A DNA stretch of 64,000 nucleotides, taken from assembly GCA_963826105.1 (NCBI GenBank), contig CAWGWA010000013.1, forward strand, positions 496,001-560,000, given 5' to 3'. This document shows positions 1-9,312 of this stretch, in pieces. This DNA is from WHTI01 sp963826105 (lineage in GTDB: Bacteria > Actinomycetota > CADDZG01 > WHSQ01). The translations under genes and the position numbers were made by a program. The notes below the pieces were generated by a model. That model was not told the origin of the DNA. It saw only the letters and a program-made list of their open reading frames with translations, and did not search any database. How positions within the stretch are numbered: position 1 is the first letter of the stretch; every line of letters starts with the position of its first letter.

Positions 1-1
1 C

Positions 2-274
2 AAGCTGGAACTGGACCCCGCATCGCGGAAGGTCAGATTGTCGGGAGGCGAGGTCCACCTCACGCCGATCGAGTTCGACATCCTTCTGAGGATGGCCAGC
101 GAACCGGGTGTCGTCTTCACACGCGAGCAGCTGTTGTTCGATGTCTGGGGGTACCGCGACTCGTCGGGAGCGCGCACCGTTGATTCCCACATCGCCGCCT
201 TGCGCAAGAAGCTGGGCAACGAGTTCGTCAGGACTGTGCATGGCGTTGGGTACTCGATCGAGGACGGCTCGTGA
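2..274 (+). CDS. OmpR/PhoB-type response regulator, C-terminal part (cut by window edge)
   Basis: Only the C-terminal winged-helix DNA-binding domain is in the window; the receiver domain lies upstream of base 1. The frame is open from base 2, so no start is visible. The segment LTPIEFDILLRMASEPG, then REQL, VDSHIAALRKKLG and VHGVGYSIE is the usual trans_reg_C layout, with the recognition helix in the VDSHIAALRKKL stretch. The stop overlaps the GTG of the sensor kinase (GTGA), so the two form a two-component operon. The signal sensed is unknown. Confidence 0.9.
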   Translation, partial: KLELDPASRKVRLSGGEVHLTPIEFDILLRMASEPGVVFTREQLLFDVWGYRDSSGARTVDSHIAALRKKLGNEFVRTVHGVGYSIEDGS

Positions 275-1270
275 GACCTCTCGATCATCTTTCCTCGATC
301 AAGGTCAAGCTTGGGATAGTCATCGTCAGCGCGGTGACCGCGACGGTTGTCGTTACGGGATTGGGTACGTGGGCCGGGGTTCCCTGGATCGTCGGGGGAG
401 CGATCGCCGGAGCGATCGCATTGATCATGGTGCAGTTCCTCGCTCGAGGGATGACTTCCCCTCTGCGAGAGATGACCGCGGCGGCCAAGGCTATGGCCGG
501 CGGAGATTACGACCGGAGGGTCACCCAGACGTCCAGGGACGAGGTGGGCGAGCTAGCTCGGGTTTTCAATCAGATGACCGCCGAACTCGCCCAAACGGAC
601 CGACTGCGCCGCGACCTCGTTGCCAACGTGTCCCACGAGCTGCGGACGCCGATCTCGGCCCTGCAGGCAGTTCTTGAGAACCTCGTCGACGGAGTGGAAC
701 CGGCCGATCCCGAGACCCTGTCATCCATGCTCGAGCAGGTCGAGCGTCTTGGTCGCTTGGTTACCCAGCTTCTCGATCTCTCGCGCCTCGAGTCTGGTGC
801 CGTTCCATTGCAGACGACGAGGTTTGCTGTTGAGGAACTTCTTGACCGAGTCGTGCGTGAGACCTGTGGGCCAGGAACCGAGATTTCGGATGTGAACTTC
901 AAGACCGGTGTCACTCCGCCCAACCTCGTGATGAATGGCGATCCCGAGCGACTACATCAGGTTCTTACCAACCTGGTCGCGAACGCGGTCCGGCATTCAC
1001 CGCCGGGGGGAACGGTCGAGCTCGTCGGCACGGCGGCGGCGAACAGAGTCAGGTTCGAGGTCCTCGATCAAGGACACGGGATCCCAGAGGGGGATCGAGG
1101 CAAGGTCTTCGAGCGCTTCTACCGGTCCGATGCAGCGCGGCCCGCGGATGGCGGGATGGGCCTCGGCCTCGCGATCGCCCGATGGATCGTGGAACTGCAT
1201 CAACGGAGAGATCTGGGTCGAGGGTCGTGAAGGCGGGGGGTGCAGGATGGTCGCGGAGCTGCCTGCCTAG
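271..1270 (+). CDS. Sensor histidine kinase (HAMP-HisKA-HATPase), one frame change near 1200
   Basis: Membrane sensor kinase of the regulator just upstream. Two hydrophobic segments lie at about residues 11-30 and 37-56 with almost no loop between them, so the external sensor part is very short. A HAMP region follows to about residue 108, then the H-box VSHELRTP (His about 122), an N-box NLVANAVRHS, the G1 box DQGHGIPEGD, an F-box VFERFYRSD and the G2 box GMGLGLAIARWIVELH. Right after this the frame is lost near base 1200; the next frame continues NGEIWVEGREGG and ends at the TAG at 1268-1270, as expected for the family. The single-base shift is probably a sequencing error. Start GTG overlaps the regulator stop. 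Confidence 0.88.
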
Positions 1271-1277
1271 CGCTCCG

Positions 1278-1742
1278 CTAGTCGCGTGTGGTCAGGAACC
1301 CGAGCCTCCGGAACATCCGGGCGGCTCGCTCGTCGTCCTCGTGGAGACGTACGACCGCGGTCCTGGCCCCCTGGATCTCGGCCCATTGGAGTCCTCGAGC
1401 GACCAGCGAGGCGGAGAGACCGGAGCCGCCGGCTCGTTGATCGGTCCCGAAGTGGGCAACCTCGGTCTCGGTGCCGGCCACCCTGATCCAGCAATAACCG
1501 GCCGGCCCGTGACGGTCGCTGCCGAGGAACAGTCCGCGAGGGTCGAGCGCGGGGTCCTCGAGGAGTTCCTTCAAGTCGTCATCTGTCCACAACGACGACT
1601 CCTCCGCGGTCCGGTTGTGCAGGGCTACGAGCGCGGAGAACGAGGACTCGCCGTACGAACGCAAGGAAAACCGTTCGGGACGGGGAACCTCGGGGGCCGG
1701 GAGAAGGTCGCGAAACATGGTTACGGCGAGCGCGTGAAGCAT
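1278..1742 (-). CDS. GNAT-family N-acetyltransferase
   Basis: A 154-residue protein resembling the GCN5-related acetyltransferase fold. The C-terminal half shows the usual order: a beta strand ending TEVAHFG, an acetyl-CoA loop region rich in Gly/Arg (DQRAGGSGLSASLV), a helix, then ARTAVVRLHEDDERAARMFRRLGF. The last part is the typical N..A..L/F...LGF motif. The pyrophosphate loop is not the perfect Q/RxxGxG/A consensus, so the substrate cannot be inferred. It is convergent with the sensor kinase (8-base gap) and lies downstream of lon on the same strand. Confidence 0.75.
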   Translation of the reverse strand: MLHALAVTMFRDLLPAPEVPRPERFSLRSYGESSFSALVALHNRTAEESSLWTDDDLKELLEDPALDPRGLFLGSDRHGPAGYCWIRVAGTETEVAHFGTDQRAGGSGLSASLVARGLQWAEIQGARTAVVRLHEDDERAARMFRRLGFLTTRD

Positions 1743-1786
1743 GGCCCGATGCTCCGCGCGCTCGCCGGGAGTGTCAAGGGTTCATC

Positions 1787-4114
1787 TCAAGCAGCTTTCG
1801 CGTTCTCCACATCCAGTGCGAGTGCGAGCACATCGGCGACGTCGGTGACCGGGTGGAACGTCATCTCGTTGAGGACCTTTTCAGGCACATCCTCGAGATC
1901 GGCTTCGTTGCGTGCCGGGATGATGACCTCGGTCAGTCCCGCTCGATGCGCTGCCAGCACCTTCTGCTTGATCCCTCCGATGGGAAGGACGCGACCCTGC
2001 AGCGTCACCTCGCCGGTCATCCCGACGGTGTCCTTGACCGGTCGCCCGGTTAGGAGGCTAACGAGAGCGGTCGTCATGGTGATCCCGGCAGAGGGTCCGT
2101 CCTTGGGGACTGCACCGGCCGGGACATGGAGGTGGAAGCGCTTGTTGCCGAACGAAGGGTCGAGACCCAACTCGACCGCGTGGCTCCTCACGTAGGACAG
2201 AGCGATCTGGGCCGACTCCTTCATCACGTCCCCGAGTTGCCCGGTCAATGTCAGACCGGCCTCGCCGTCCATCGCGGTCGCCTCGATGAAGAGGACGTCT
2301 CCACCCATGCCGGTGACCGCCAGACCGGTAGCGACGCCCGGGACCGAGGTGCGTTCGGCCGCTTCCGGGTGGAACCGAGAGCGCCCCAGGAAGTCCTTCA
2401 CCTGATCGACGTCGACGTTGACCGGGGGAGTGTCCTCACCGGAGGCGATCCGGGTCGCGGCCTTGCGGGTCAGCTTCCCGAGTTGCCTCTCGAGATTCCT
2501 AACGCCGGCCTCCCGTGTGTAATCGGTGATGACGACTCGGAGTGCTTCATCGGTCACCTCGATCTCGTCCTCGGACAATCCCGAGTCGGTGATGCGTCGT
2601 TCGAGCAGGTGCTCTCGTGCGATCTCGACCTTCTCATCCTCGGTGTAACCGTCGAGGCGAAGAAGTTCCATGCGGTCGAGGAGGGGGCCGGGGATCTGTT
2701 CGACGACGTTCGCAGTCGCGATGAACAGGACCTCGGAGAGATCGAGGTCGACGTCGAGGTAGTGATCTCTGAAGGTGTGGTTCTGCGCCGGGTCGAGCAC
2801 TTCGAGGAGCGCCGACGATGGATCGCCGCGCCAGTCGGCACCCACCTTGTCGACCTCGTCGAGCAAGAGAACGGGATTCATGGTTCCGGCATCCTTCATC
2901 GCCCGAGCCAGACGACCCGGAACGCGCCGACGTAGGTGCGCCGGTGTCCGCGGATCTCAGCCTCGTCCCGGATGCCACCGAGAGCGATGCGCCCGAACTT
3001 GCGACCCAAGTGCGCGCGCGACGGACTCTCCAAGCGAGGTCTTTCCGACCCCCGGAGGGCCGACGAGTGTGATGATCGCTCCCCCCGAACGTCCGGAGTC
3101 CTCGATCCCGCGTTCCTTCTTCAGTTTTCGGACCGCGAGGTGCTCGATGATCCGATCCTTGACCTCCTCGAGGCCGGTGTGGTCCTCGTCCAGGATTCGG
3201 CGCGCCTCGGTGACTTCAAGGAGATCGTCGGAGCGAACGCCCCAGGGGATCTCGGTCATCCAGTCGAGGTAGGTGCGGATCCAGCCGTGCTCCATGTTCT
3301 GTTCGGGAGTGCGTTCGAGACGCTTGAGTTCCTTCTCGGCTTCCGCTCGCACGGCTTCCGGCATCCCGGAGGTCTCGATCTTCTTGCGATATGCCTCGAT
3401 CATGTCGCCTGAGTCGTCCTCGCCCAGCTCCTTGCGGATAGCGGCCATCTGCTGCCGGAGGATCGCCTCGCGCTGCGCGGTGCGGAATCCATCTTCGACC
3501 TCGCCGCGGATCTTCTCGGAGACTCGGACCTCGTCCAGGGTTTCGCGCGACCACTCGAGCACCTTGCTCAAGGCGTTCCTCGACGTCGAGAGTTTCGAGG
3601 ATCTCGATCTTCTGTTCGAAGGTCAGATCGGGGGAGTACCCCGCCATGTCGGCAAGTGCTCCCGGCTCGCGGATGTTGCGGAGGAACATCGCAACTTCGG
3701 GATTGCCGCGGGCCTCGACGATGTTCTCGATCACAGCCCGGTACTCGCGGGCAAGTGTGGTGGCCCGCTCGGACGACACGGCAGGATCACGGACGGGCTC
3801 GACCTCGACCCAGGTTGCATCTCCTTCGCCGGGAACGCCTTTGCCGACCCGAGCTCGATGGAGTCCTCGAACGACCACTGCCTGCGGACCGTTGCGAGGC
3901 CCGGCGTCCTCGACACTCGCTACGACCCCGACGCGCGCGTAAACGCCATCGATCTTCGGCACCAGGAGAAGAGTCTGCCCGGACCATTCAGGGCGGCGGC
4001 GATCGCATCGCTCGCCTCAGGGCTCTCGATCGCCACGGTCACGACCATGTTGGGGAGGACAACACCCCGGTTCAGGCTCAGGAGGGGAAGAGTAAGGACG
4101 TCGGTGTCGGCCAC
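1787..4114 (-). CDS. lon: ATP-dependent protease Lon, split by about four frame changes
   Basis: Cytoplasmic AAA+ serine protease that degrades misfolded and regulatory proteins. Pieces of every domain are present in order on the minus strand: the N-terminal substrate domain (MADTDVLTLPLLSLNRGVVLP), the Walker A region LVGPPGVGKTSLGESVA, Walker B PVLLLDEVDKVG, and the protease domain with catalytic Ser in PKDGPSAG and Lys in GGIKQKVLAAHRAG. Frame changes lie near 3982, 3575, 3003 and 2920; each is repaired by one base. The total span is about 776 codons, normal for Lon. Start GTG at 4114 has AAGGAG about 7 bases upstream. I read this as one functional gene with sequence errors; a decaying gene would also be expected to carry stops and substitutions, which are not seen. 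Confidence 0.92.
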
Positions 4115-4175
4115 GCGGGCTCCTTCGGGTAGTGATTACACGATTACAAGGAAGGAAACCCGCCCCCAGCGCCCC

Positions 4176-4343
4176 CTATTCCCGGAGGGGGCCGTGGCGG
4201 CGGCAGGCGGCGCGGTATCCCTGCGGGGTGACCTGCACGTCGAGCTTCCGGGCGCACTGGGGACAGAAGCGCGGGGGATCGAGTGGACCGAGACAGTCTC
4301 CGGGGCATTCGCCCCGGGGACGCCCGCAGCCCGAGCAGTACAT
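4176..4343 (-). CDS. bsaP: Biotin synthase auxiliary protein BsaP-like, 55 aa
   Basis: A short gene (ATG at 4343, directly after the bioB stop TAG; stop at 4176). The product has a paired-cysteine layout: YCSGCGRP, then EC and DC, the PPRFCPQC core followed by ARKLDVQV, and a final AACRRHG. This is the pattern of the actinobacterial BsaP protein, reported in Corynebacterium to be needed for biotin synthase activity, probably through iron-sulfur cluster supply. Its place as the last gene of bioA-F-D-B fits. The identification rests on Cys spacing and context; the exact biochemical role here is inferred. Confidence 0.82.
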   Translation of the reverse strand: MYCSGCGRPRGECPGDCLGPLDPPRFCPQCARKLDVQVTPQGYRAACRRHGPLRE

Positions 4344-5346
4344 CTAGATCACCTTGGAGAGGGCTCCGATGGGCATCTTGAGATCGCCGAGCATCTTGAT
4401 GTCCTGGAGCGGGCCCGCGGCCGAGGGTGGTCAGGTAGTTCCCGACGATCAAGGCGTTGATCCCCGCGGTCATCCCCATCGCCTGCAGCTCCCCGAGGGT
4501 CACCTCGCGGCCACCCGCGTAGCGAAGGATCACTTCGGGAAGCGCGAGCCGGAACAGAGCGATCCACCGGATCGCATCGAGCGGCTCCATCACGGGACGA
4601 TCTCCGAGAGGTGTTCCGGGTCGCGGGTTCAGGAAGTTCAAGGGCACCTCGGTCGGGTCGACCTCACGCAGTTGCCCGAGTAGTTCGATGCGCTGGTCAA
4701 CCGTCTCGCCCATCCCGAGCAGGGCACCGCAGCAGAGTTCCATGCCTGTCTCGCGCACCATGTTGCAGGTCTCGTACCGCTCCTCCCACGAGTGCGTAGT
4801 TACGATCTCCGGGAAGAACGAACGGCTCGTCTCGAGATTGTGGTTGTAGCGGTGCACGCCACCGGCAGCGAGTCTCTCGGCCTGATCCCGCGTGAGGATG
4901 CCGAGGCTCGCAGCGACGTTCAGACCGGTCTCGGCTCCGATCAACTTCGTAGCCTCGAGCACGTTGTCGATCGTCTTCTCGTCTGGGCCCCGAAGTGCCA
5001 TGACGATGCAGAACTCCGACGCGCCGATCTCCTTCGTCTCGCGCGCTGCGGCAAGTACTTCGTCCATGTTGAGGTAGCCGGTCGGGCGGACCGGCGTCTC
5101 GAACTTCGACGACTGCGAGCAGAAGTGACAGTCCTCGGGACAACCCCCGGTTTTGGCCGACAGGATCCCCTCGACCTCGACCTCGGGACCGCATCGCTCG
5201 AGCCGGACCTCATGGGCGAGTGCGGCGAGCCCCGGCACGTCCTCGACGGGAACCTCCGCCAGTGCCCTCAGTTCCGCTAGTGACAGATCGCGCCCGTCAT
5301 CGAGCAACGCACCCCGTGCCTGGGCGAACATCGTCCGGCTGGTCAT
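4344..5346 (-). CDS. bioB: Biotin synthase, frame change near the C-terminus
   Basis: Radical-SAM enzyme that inserts sulfur into dethiobiotin. The CxxxCxxC cluster motif (CPEDCHFC, Cys at about 69, 73, 76) is present, followed by YNHNLETS, CCGALLGMGE and FLNPRPGTPL, all typical of BioB. The open frame runs on past the true end because of a one-base shift near 4412; restoring it gives QDIKMLGDLKMPIGALSKVI and a TAG at 4344, immediately followed by the bsaP ATG. The corrected length is about 333 aa, normal for the family. The ATG at 5346 directly follows the bioD stop, so translation is probably coupled. Confidence 0.93.
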
Positions 5347-5991
5347 TCACATCGCCTTTCGTTCTGGGTTCCTACGCTGTACCTGATGGCTCAGTTCCTT
5401 GACGTTGGTGATCGGGTTGAGGCCCTCAGCTTCGCGGAGCCACTCTAGATTCCGCTGGTGGAGCTCGTTGCCGGGCTCGAAGCGGTTGAGGAAGACGATC
5501 GTGTCCCACTTCTCGAGCGCGGCCACGGCGAGCAGGACCGCATTGATCGTTCCCAGGCCGGAGTCGGCGACGAGTAGAACCATGCGAGCGTCGAGAGCCT
5601 CGGCAAGGTCGACCGTGTCGGCGTCGTCGGTGAGAGGGGAGCGCGGGCCGCCGACACCCTCGACGAGAACGAGTCCGAACTCGGGCAGCGACAACTCGGC
5701 GACGAGATCGTCGAGTGATAGCGGCGGGAGCCCCAGCGCCTCGGCTGCCATCGGTGGGGCCATCGGGACCTCGTACCAGCGATGCAAGGGACAGACTTCG
5801 TGCGGCTCGATCCCCAGGGCACCGGCGAGGACGTCGGCGTCGGTCGGCCCACCTTCGACGTCGAACGACTGCACCGGCTTGCGCGCGGTCACAGGAACGC
5901 CGGCACCCTTCAACGCACCGATCAAGGACGACGTAACCCAGGTCTTACCGACCTCGGTCCCGGTCCCGGTGACGACGCATATCTCAGTGAT
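5347..5991 (-). CDS. bioD: Dethiobiotin synthetase; start codon uncertain
   Basis: ATP-dependent carboxylase that forms dethiobiotin from 7,8-diaminopelargonate. The P-loop GTGTEVGKTW lies at the very N-terminus, then ARKPVQSF, a substrate region CPLHRWYEVPMAPPMAAE, and VLVEGVGGPRSPL, all family hallmarks. The length of about 214 aa is normal. The protein should start near ITEICVVTG, but that codon is ATC (5991) and no ATG/GTG/TTG lies nearby in frame. An AAAGGA sequence sits 7 bases upstream, so either ATC is used or the base is miscalled from ATG. Its upstream end overlaps the bioF reading frame. Confidence 0.9.
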   Translation of the reverse strand: MTEICVVTGTGTEVGKTWVTSSLIGALKGAGVPVTARKPVQSFDVEGGPTDADVLAGALGIEPHEVCPLHRWYEVPMAPPMAAEALGLPPLSLDDLVAELSLPEFGLVLVEGVGGPRSPLTDDADTVDLAEALDARMVLLVADSGLGTINAVLLAVAALEKWDTIVFLNRFEPGNELHQRNLEWLREAEGLNPITNVKELSHQVQRRNPERKAM

Positions 5992-7100
5992 GGCTCTGTC
6001 CTTTCGCTCAGCACATCGTCCAGAGCCGCGATGAGACCCTTGGCCTGCTCGGTTGTGTGCGCCGCCGACAAGGTGACGCGCAGGCGCGAGGAGTCGCGAG
6101 GAACCGAGGGTGGTCTGATCGCAGGGACGAAGAACCCGCGCTCGAGGAGATCGGCGGACGCGGTCACGGCGGCGTCTTCGTCGCCCACGACGATCGGGAC
6201 GATCGGTGACGGATGGCCGGGACGCACGAGGTCGATGTTGGCCCGGAGACGATCGAGCAGCATCCCTCCATTGTTGGAGCGCAGGATCTGCAGCGCGGCG
6301 AGGGCGGCTCCGACATCGGCCGGCGAGGACGCGGTGGTGAAGATGAAGGAACGTGCGGAGTTGATGAGGAGCTCGATCAAGGAGTTCGGGCCTGCAACGA
6401 ACCCGCCGGAGGATCCGAGGAATTTGGAAAGCGTTCCGACCCTCAGAACTTCGGTCCCGGTGAGATCGGGGGCCGTCCCGAAGACCGAGTGCGCCTCGTC
6501 GATCACCAAGAGCGCTCCGTGCCGTCGGCAAACGGCGGCCAGGTCATCAAGCGGAGCGACGTCGCCGTCCATCGAGAACACCGCGTCGGTCACGACGATC
6601 GCCCGAGTTTCGCCCCGAAGCATGTGGTCCACCGCATCAACATCGCAGTGCGGATAGACCTTGACCCGAGCGGCCGCGGCACGGCAGCCATCGACGATCG
6701 ACGCGTGATTGAGCTCGTCGGAACAGATCAGGGTGTCGGCGGTACCCAGGGCGGTCAGGACCCCGAGGTTCGCGGCGAAGCCGGTGGGGAAGAGAAGCGC
6801 GCGCTCGGCCGCCTTCCACGTCGCGAGGGCGCCCTCTAGTTCGCCGTGAAGCGACCGTGAGCCGGCGATCAATCGAGCCGAGCCGGCCCCCGTTCCCCAG
6901 CGCTCCACCGCGTCTCGGGCCGCGGCGATCGTGTCGGGATGTGATGCGAGCCCTAGGTAGTCGTTGGAAGCGAACGAGACCACGGAGCGTCCGTCGATGA
7001 CCCCCTCGACCCCGGCCGGCTCGAAGTCTCGGATCTGACGCCACCGACCGGACGCGAGGATCTCGAGGTTCCGTTCCTTGGCCCATGCTTCCCAGCTCAT
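5922..7100 (-). CDS. bioF: 8-amino-7-oxononanoate synthase
   Basis: PLP-dependent condensation of pimeloyl thioester with L-alanine, the first ring-forming precursor step of biotin synthesis. The ATG at 7100 overlaps the bioA stop (ATGA). Recognisable parts are SFASNDYLGLASHP, GTGAGSARLIAGS, LFPTGFAANLGVLTAL, DELNHASIVDG, IDEAHSVFG and the PLP lysine in GTLSKFLGSSGGF. The frame stays open to 5922, about 70 bases into bioD. The conserved part ends near LDDVLSERTE (about 6000), so the real C-terminus is probably shortened by a nearby one-base error (a TGA in another frame lies near 5985). Confidence 0.9.
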   Translation of the reverse strand: MSWEAWAKERNLEILASGRWRQIRDFEPAGVEGVIDGRSVVSFASNDYLGLASHPDTIAAARDAVERWGTGAGSARLIAGSRSLHGELEGALATWKAAERALLFPTGFAANLGVLTALGTADTLICSDELNHASIVDGCRAAAARVKVYPHCDVDAVDHMLRGETRAIVVTDAVFSMDGDVAPLDDLAAVCRRHGALLVIDEAHSVFGTAPDLTGTEVLRVGTLSKFLGSSGGFVAGPNSLIELLINSARSFIFTTASSPADVGAALAALQILRSNNGGMLLDRLRANIDLVRPGHPSPIVPIVVGDEDAAVTASADLLERGFFVPAIRPPSVPRDSSRLRVTLSAAHTTEQAKGLIAALDDVLSERTEPSLRYASSPGPGPRSVRPGLRRP

Positions 7101-8374
7101 GGGGCGACCTCGAGGATCGATGCTTCGAGCGCGACGACGATGGTCTCGAGGTGCTCGGTTCCGACGGTGAGATGCGGCATGAGAACGACGACGTCTCCCA
7201 ACGGACGAAGCAGAACGCCGCGATCCACCGCCGCGGCGCACACCTTGCGACCGCGTTTGTCGCCGGGATGGAGCTCTACCCCGCACATCAATCCCTGCAG
7301 GCGGATCTCCTTCACTGCCCTCAGCGGTTCGATCCGCTCTGCCAGCATCGAACGCAGTTCGTCGGAGCGGGCGCGTACGTTCGCTAGGACATCCCATTCC
7401 GCGATCAACTCGAGGTGCCGTCAGCGCGACCGCGGCCGCCAGCGCGTTTCCCTGGTACGAGTGCCCGTGATAGAGCGTCTTCTCTGAGAGGTCATCGCCG
7501 AGGAAGCGAGCCGCCACAGCTCCCGACGTGACCGTGGCAGACAACGGCAGATAGCCGCCGCTGATCCCTTTGCCGATCGCCATGATGTCCGGTTGCAGCT
7601 CGCACCGCTCCGATGCGAACAGGGTTCCGGTTCGTCCGAACCCGGTGGCCACCTCGTCGCAGATGAGCAGGACCCCGGTGTCGGCGCAGGCTTCTTGGAG
7701 GGCCGCGAACTCCTCGGCCGGGGCGGTGACTATGCCGGCGGCTCCCTGCACCAGGGGCTCGACCACCACGGCGGCGAGCTCGTCGGCGCGGTCCCGGATC
7801 AATTTCGCTGCGATCACGAACGCATCGGGATCGTCGAAGCCCGGTGCGCGCAACCACCGGGAAGCGCAACGGATCGAAGACGTCGGTGCCGAAGCCACCA
7901 CCCCCGACCGACAGGGAACCGATCGTGTCCCCGTGATAGGCCCCGCCGAAGGCGAGGTAGGCGGAGCGGGTCGTGACCCCCTGGTTGGTCCAGTACTGGA
8001 AGGCGATCTTCAGTGCCTGTTCGACCGCGGCAGCCCCGTCGGAGGCGAAGAGGAAACGAGGGTCGTCCACGGGCACCAGCGGAGTCAAGGCCTCGGCCAG
8101 CTCGATCACGGTCCGGTTCCCATTGCCGAGCAGGGTCGAGTGGGCGACCTTCCCGAGCTGATCGACGATCGCGGCGTCGAGCTCCGGGAACGCGATGGCC
8201 GAGGGTAGTGACCCACAACGAAGAGATCGCATCCAGATAGCGGTTGCCATCGACGTCGGTCAGATAATGGCCCTCGGCCCGCTCGACGATGACCGGCCGG
8301 TTCGTCGCGTAGGAGGACATCTGGGTGAACCCATGCCACACCCTGGCCTCGTCCCGCGCTATCCAGTCCGTCAT
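7097..8374 (-). CDS. bioA: Adenosylmethionine-8-amino-7-oxononanoate aminotransferase, split by three frame changes
   Basis: Class III PLP aminotransferase using SAM as amino donor to make 7,8-diaminopelargonate. Fragments in order: RVWHGFTQMSSYATNRPVIVE and YLDAISSLWVTTLGH at the N-terminus; then AFPELDAAIVDQLGKVAHST and SDGAAAVEQALKIAFQYW; then VEPLVQGAAGI, LLICDEVATGFGRTG and the lysine region PDIMAIGKGISGGYLPL; then LQGLMCGVELHP and VLLRPLGDVVVLMPHL. One-base frame changes lie near 8195, 7850 and 7412. The total of about 425 codons matches BioA. It is the first gene of the bio operon and is divergent from the PAP2-like gene. Confidence 0.92.
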
Positions 8375-8396
8375 GGTGCGCGACCTTATCTGTTTG

Positions 8397-8459
8397 GCCG
8401 GTCGTCGAGACGACCGGCTCTCGCCGTCCTCTGGTGTCTGATCGGGCTACGACGCGCTG
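8397..8459 (+). repeat. 63-bp structured repeat, copy A
   Basis: Intergenic element between bioA and the PAP2-like gene. It opens with a perfect 10-bp inverted repeat (GCCGGTCGTC, GA, GACGACCGGC at 8397-8418), followed by TCTCGCCGTC and TACGACGCGCTG. A second ungapped copy lies at 9313-9375 with 50 of 63 bases identical. It also sits just upstream of bioA on the other strand, so this copy could in addition be an operator; nothing in the sequence decides this. Confidence 0.7.
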
Positions 8460-8508
8460 GATGGGTGGGTTGTGGATTCGGGGCCTTTGTGCAGGTAGCG
8501 TTGCCGCA

Positions 8509-9183
8509 ATGGGAACAGCGATGGCTCCGAGGAACTCCCGCGCTAGCTGGTTCGGCGCGACCCCCGTGACCGTGGTCTATCTGCTGATCGGCTTCGCTAT
8601 CGGAGTGGTCGGTGCCTGGATCATCGGGATCTTCACCTTCGGACCGGCCGAGAACTTCGTACTCGATTACTTCGACCGACCGGTCCTGGACTTCATCCGG
8701 GAGCGCAGGGTGGACCTCCTCACCGACCTGATGAAGTTCTTCTCCTGGCTCGGTACCGACCTCGTCCTCATCATCGCCGGCATCGCCCTGGCGGTGTGGA
8801 CCTTCTTAAAGACCCGCGATCCGCTGTGGCCGGTGTTCATCGCCGTTACCGTGGTTGGCGCCATCTTCCTCGACGACATCGTCCGGGACCTCGTCGAGCG
8901 CCGGGGACCACGCGGGGGCCTGGTCGAGGGAAACAGGTTCACCTTCCCCAACGGACATTCGCTCAATGCCGCGGTGATGGCCGGGATGTTCGGATACTTC
9001 CTCACCAACCGCCGCGGGCGTACGGAAACCCTGTGGGTCTGGCGCGGACTCGGGCTGGCCGCCTTCCTGATCGCGTTCTCGAGGGTCTACCTTTCGACCG
9101 ACTGGCCGCTCGACATCATCGGCGGTCTCTGCCTCGGCGCCTTCTGGGTCTCGGTGTCGCTCGCCGCGTTCCGCCCGCGCTGA
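8509..9183 (+). CDS. PAP2-superfamily membrane phosphatase-like protein with altered active site
   Basis: A polytopic membrane protein of about 224 aa with five to six hydrophobic segments and the architecture of PAP2-type lipid phosphatases. The motif order is present but degenerate: an RDLVERRGPRG stretch for motif 1, FPNGHSLNAAV for motif 2 (FPSGH in active enzymes; the His is kept), and SRVYLSTDWPLDIIGG for motif 3, where the usual nucleophile His in SRxxxGxHWxxD is Asp. The ATG at 8509 was chosen; ATG 8521 is an alternative. Family membership is likely, but phosphatase activity is doubtful. It is divergent from bioA. Confidence 0.75.
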   Translation: MGTAMAPRNSRASWFGATPVTVVYLLIGFAIGVVGAWIIGIFTFGPAENFVLDYFDRPVLDFIRERRVDLLTDLMKFFSWLGTDLVLIIAGIALAVWTFLKTRDPLWPVFIAVTVVGAIFLDDIVRDLVERRGPRGGLVEGNRFTFPNGHSLNAAVMAGMFGYFLTNRRGRTETLWVWRGLGLAAFLIAFSRVYLSTDWPLDIIGGLCLGAFWVSVSLAAFRPR

Positions 9184-9226
9184 CCGAGCAGAAGGTCCGC
9201 TATCCTCGCCCCTGGTCCCGAGTACT

Positions 9227-9298
9227 GGCGGCGTGGCCGAGTGGTTTAGGCAAGGGCCTGCAAAGCCCTGTACAGCGGTTCGATTCCGCTCGCCGCCT
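9227..9298 (+). tRNA. tRNA-Cys (GCA)
   Basis: A full cloverleaf can be drawn: acceptor GGCGGCG/CGCCGCC, D-arm around TGGCCGAGTGGTTTAGGCA, anticodon stem AGGGC/GCCCT with loop CTGCAAA giving anticodon GCA, T-arm GCGG-TTCGATT-CCGC, and discriminator T, which is typical for tRNA-Cys. CCA is not encoded. It stands alone, 43 bases after the PAP2-like gene. Confidence 0.95.
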
Positions 9299-9312
9299 CG
9301 ACACTTTGTTTT

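Noticed and set aside
1787..4114. Lon as a genuine pseudogene, or as two separate peptidases
   Set aside because: All domains and catalytic residues are intact and in order, each break needs one base, and similar breaks occur across unrelated essential genes in the window.
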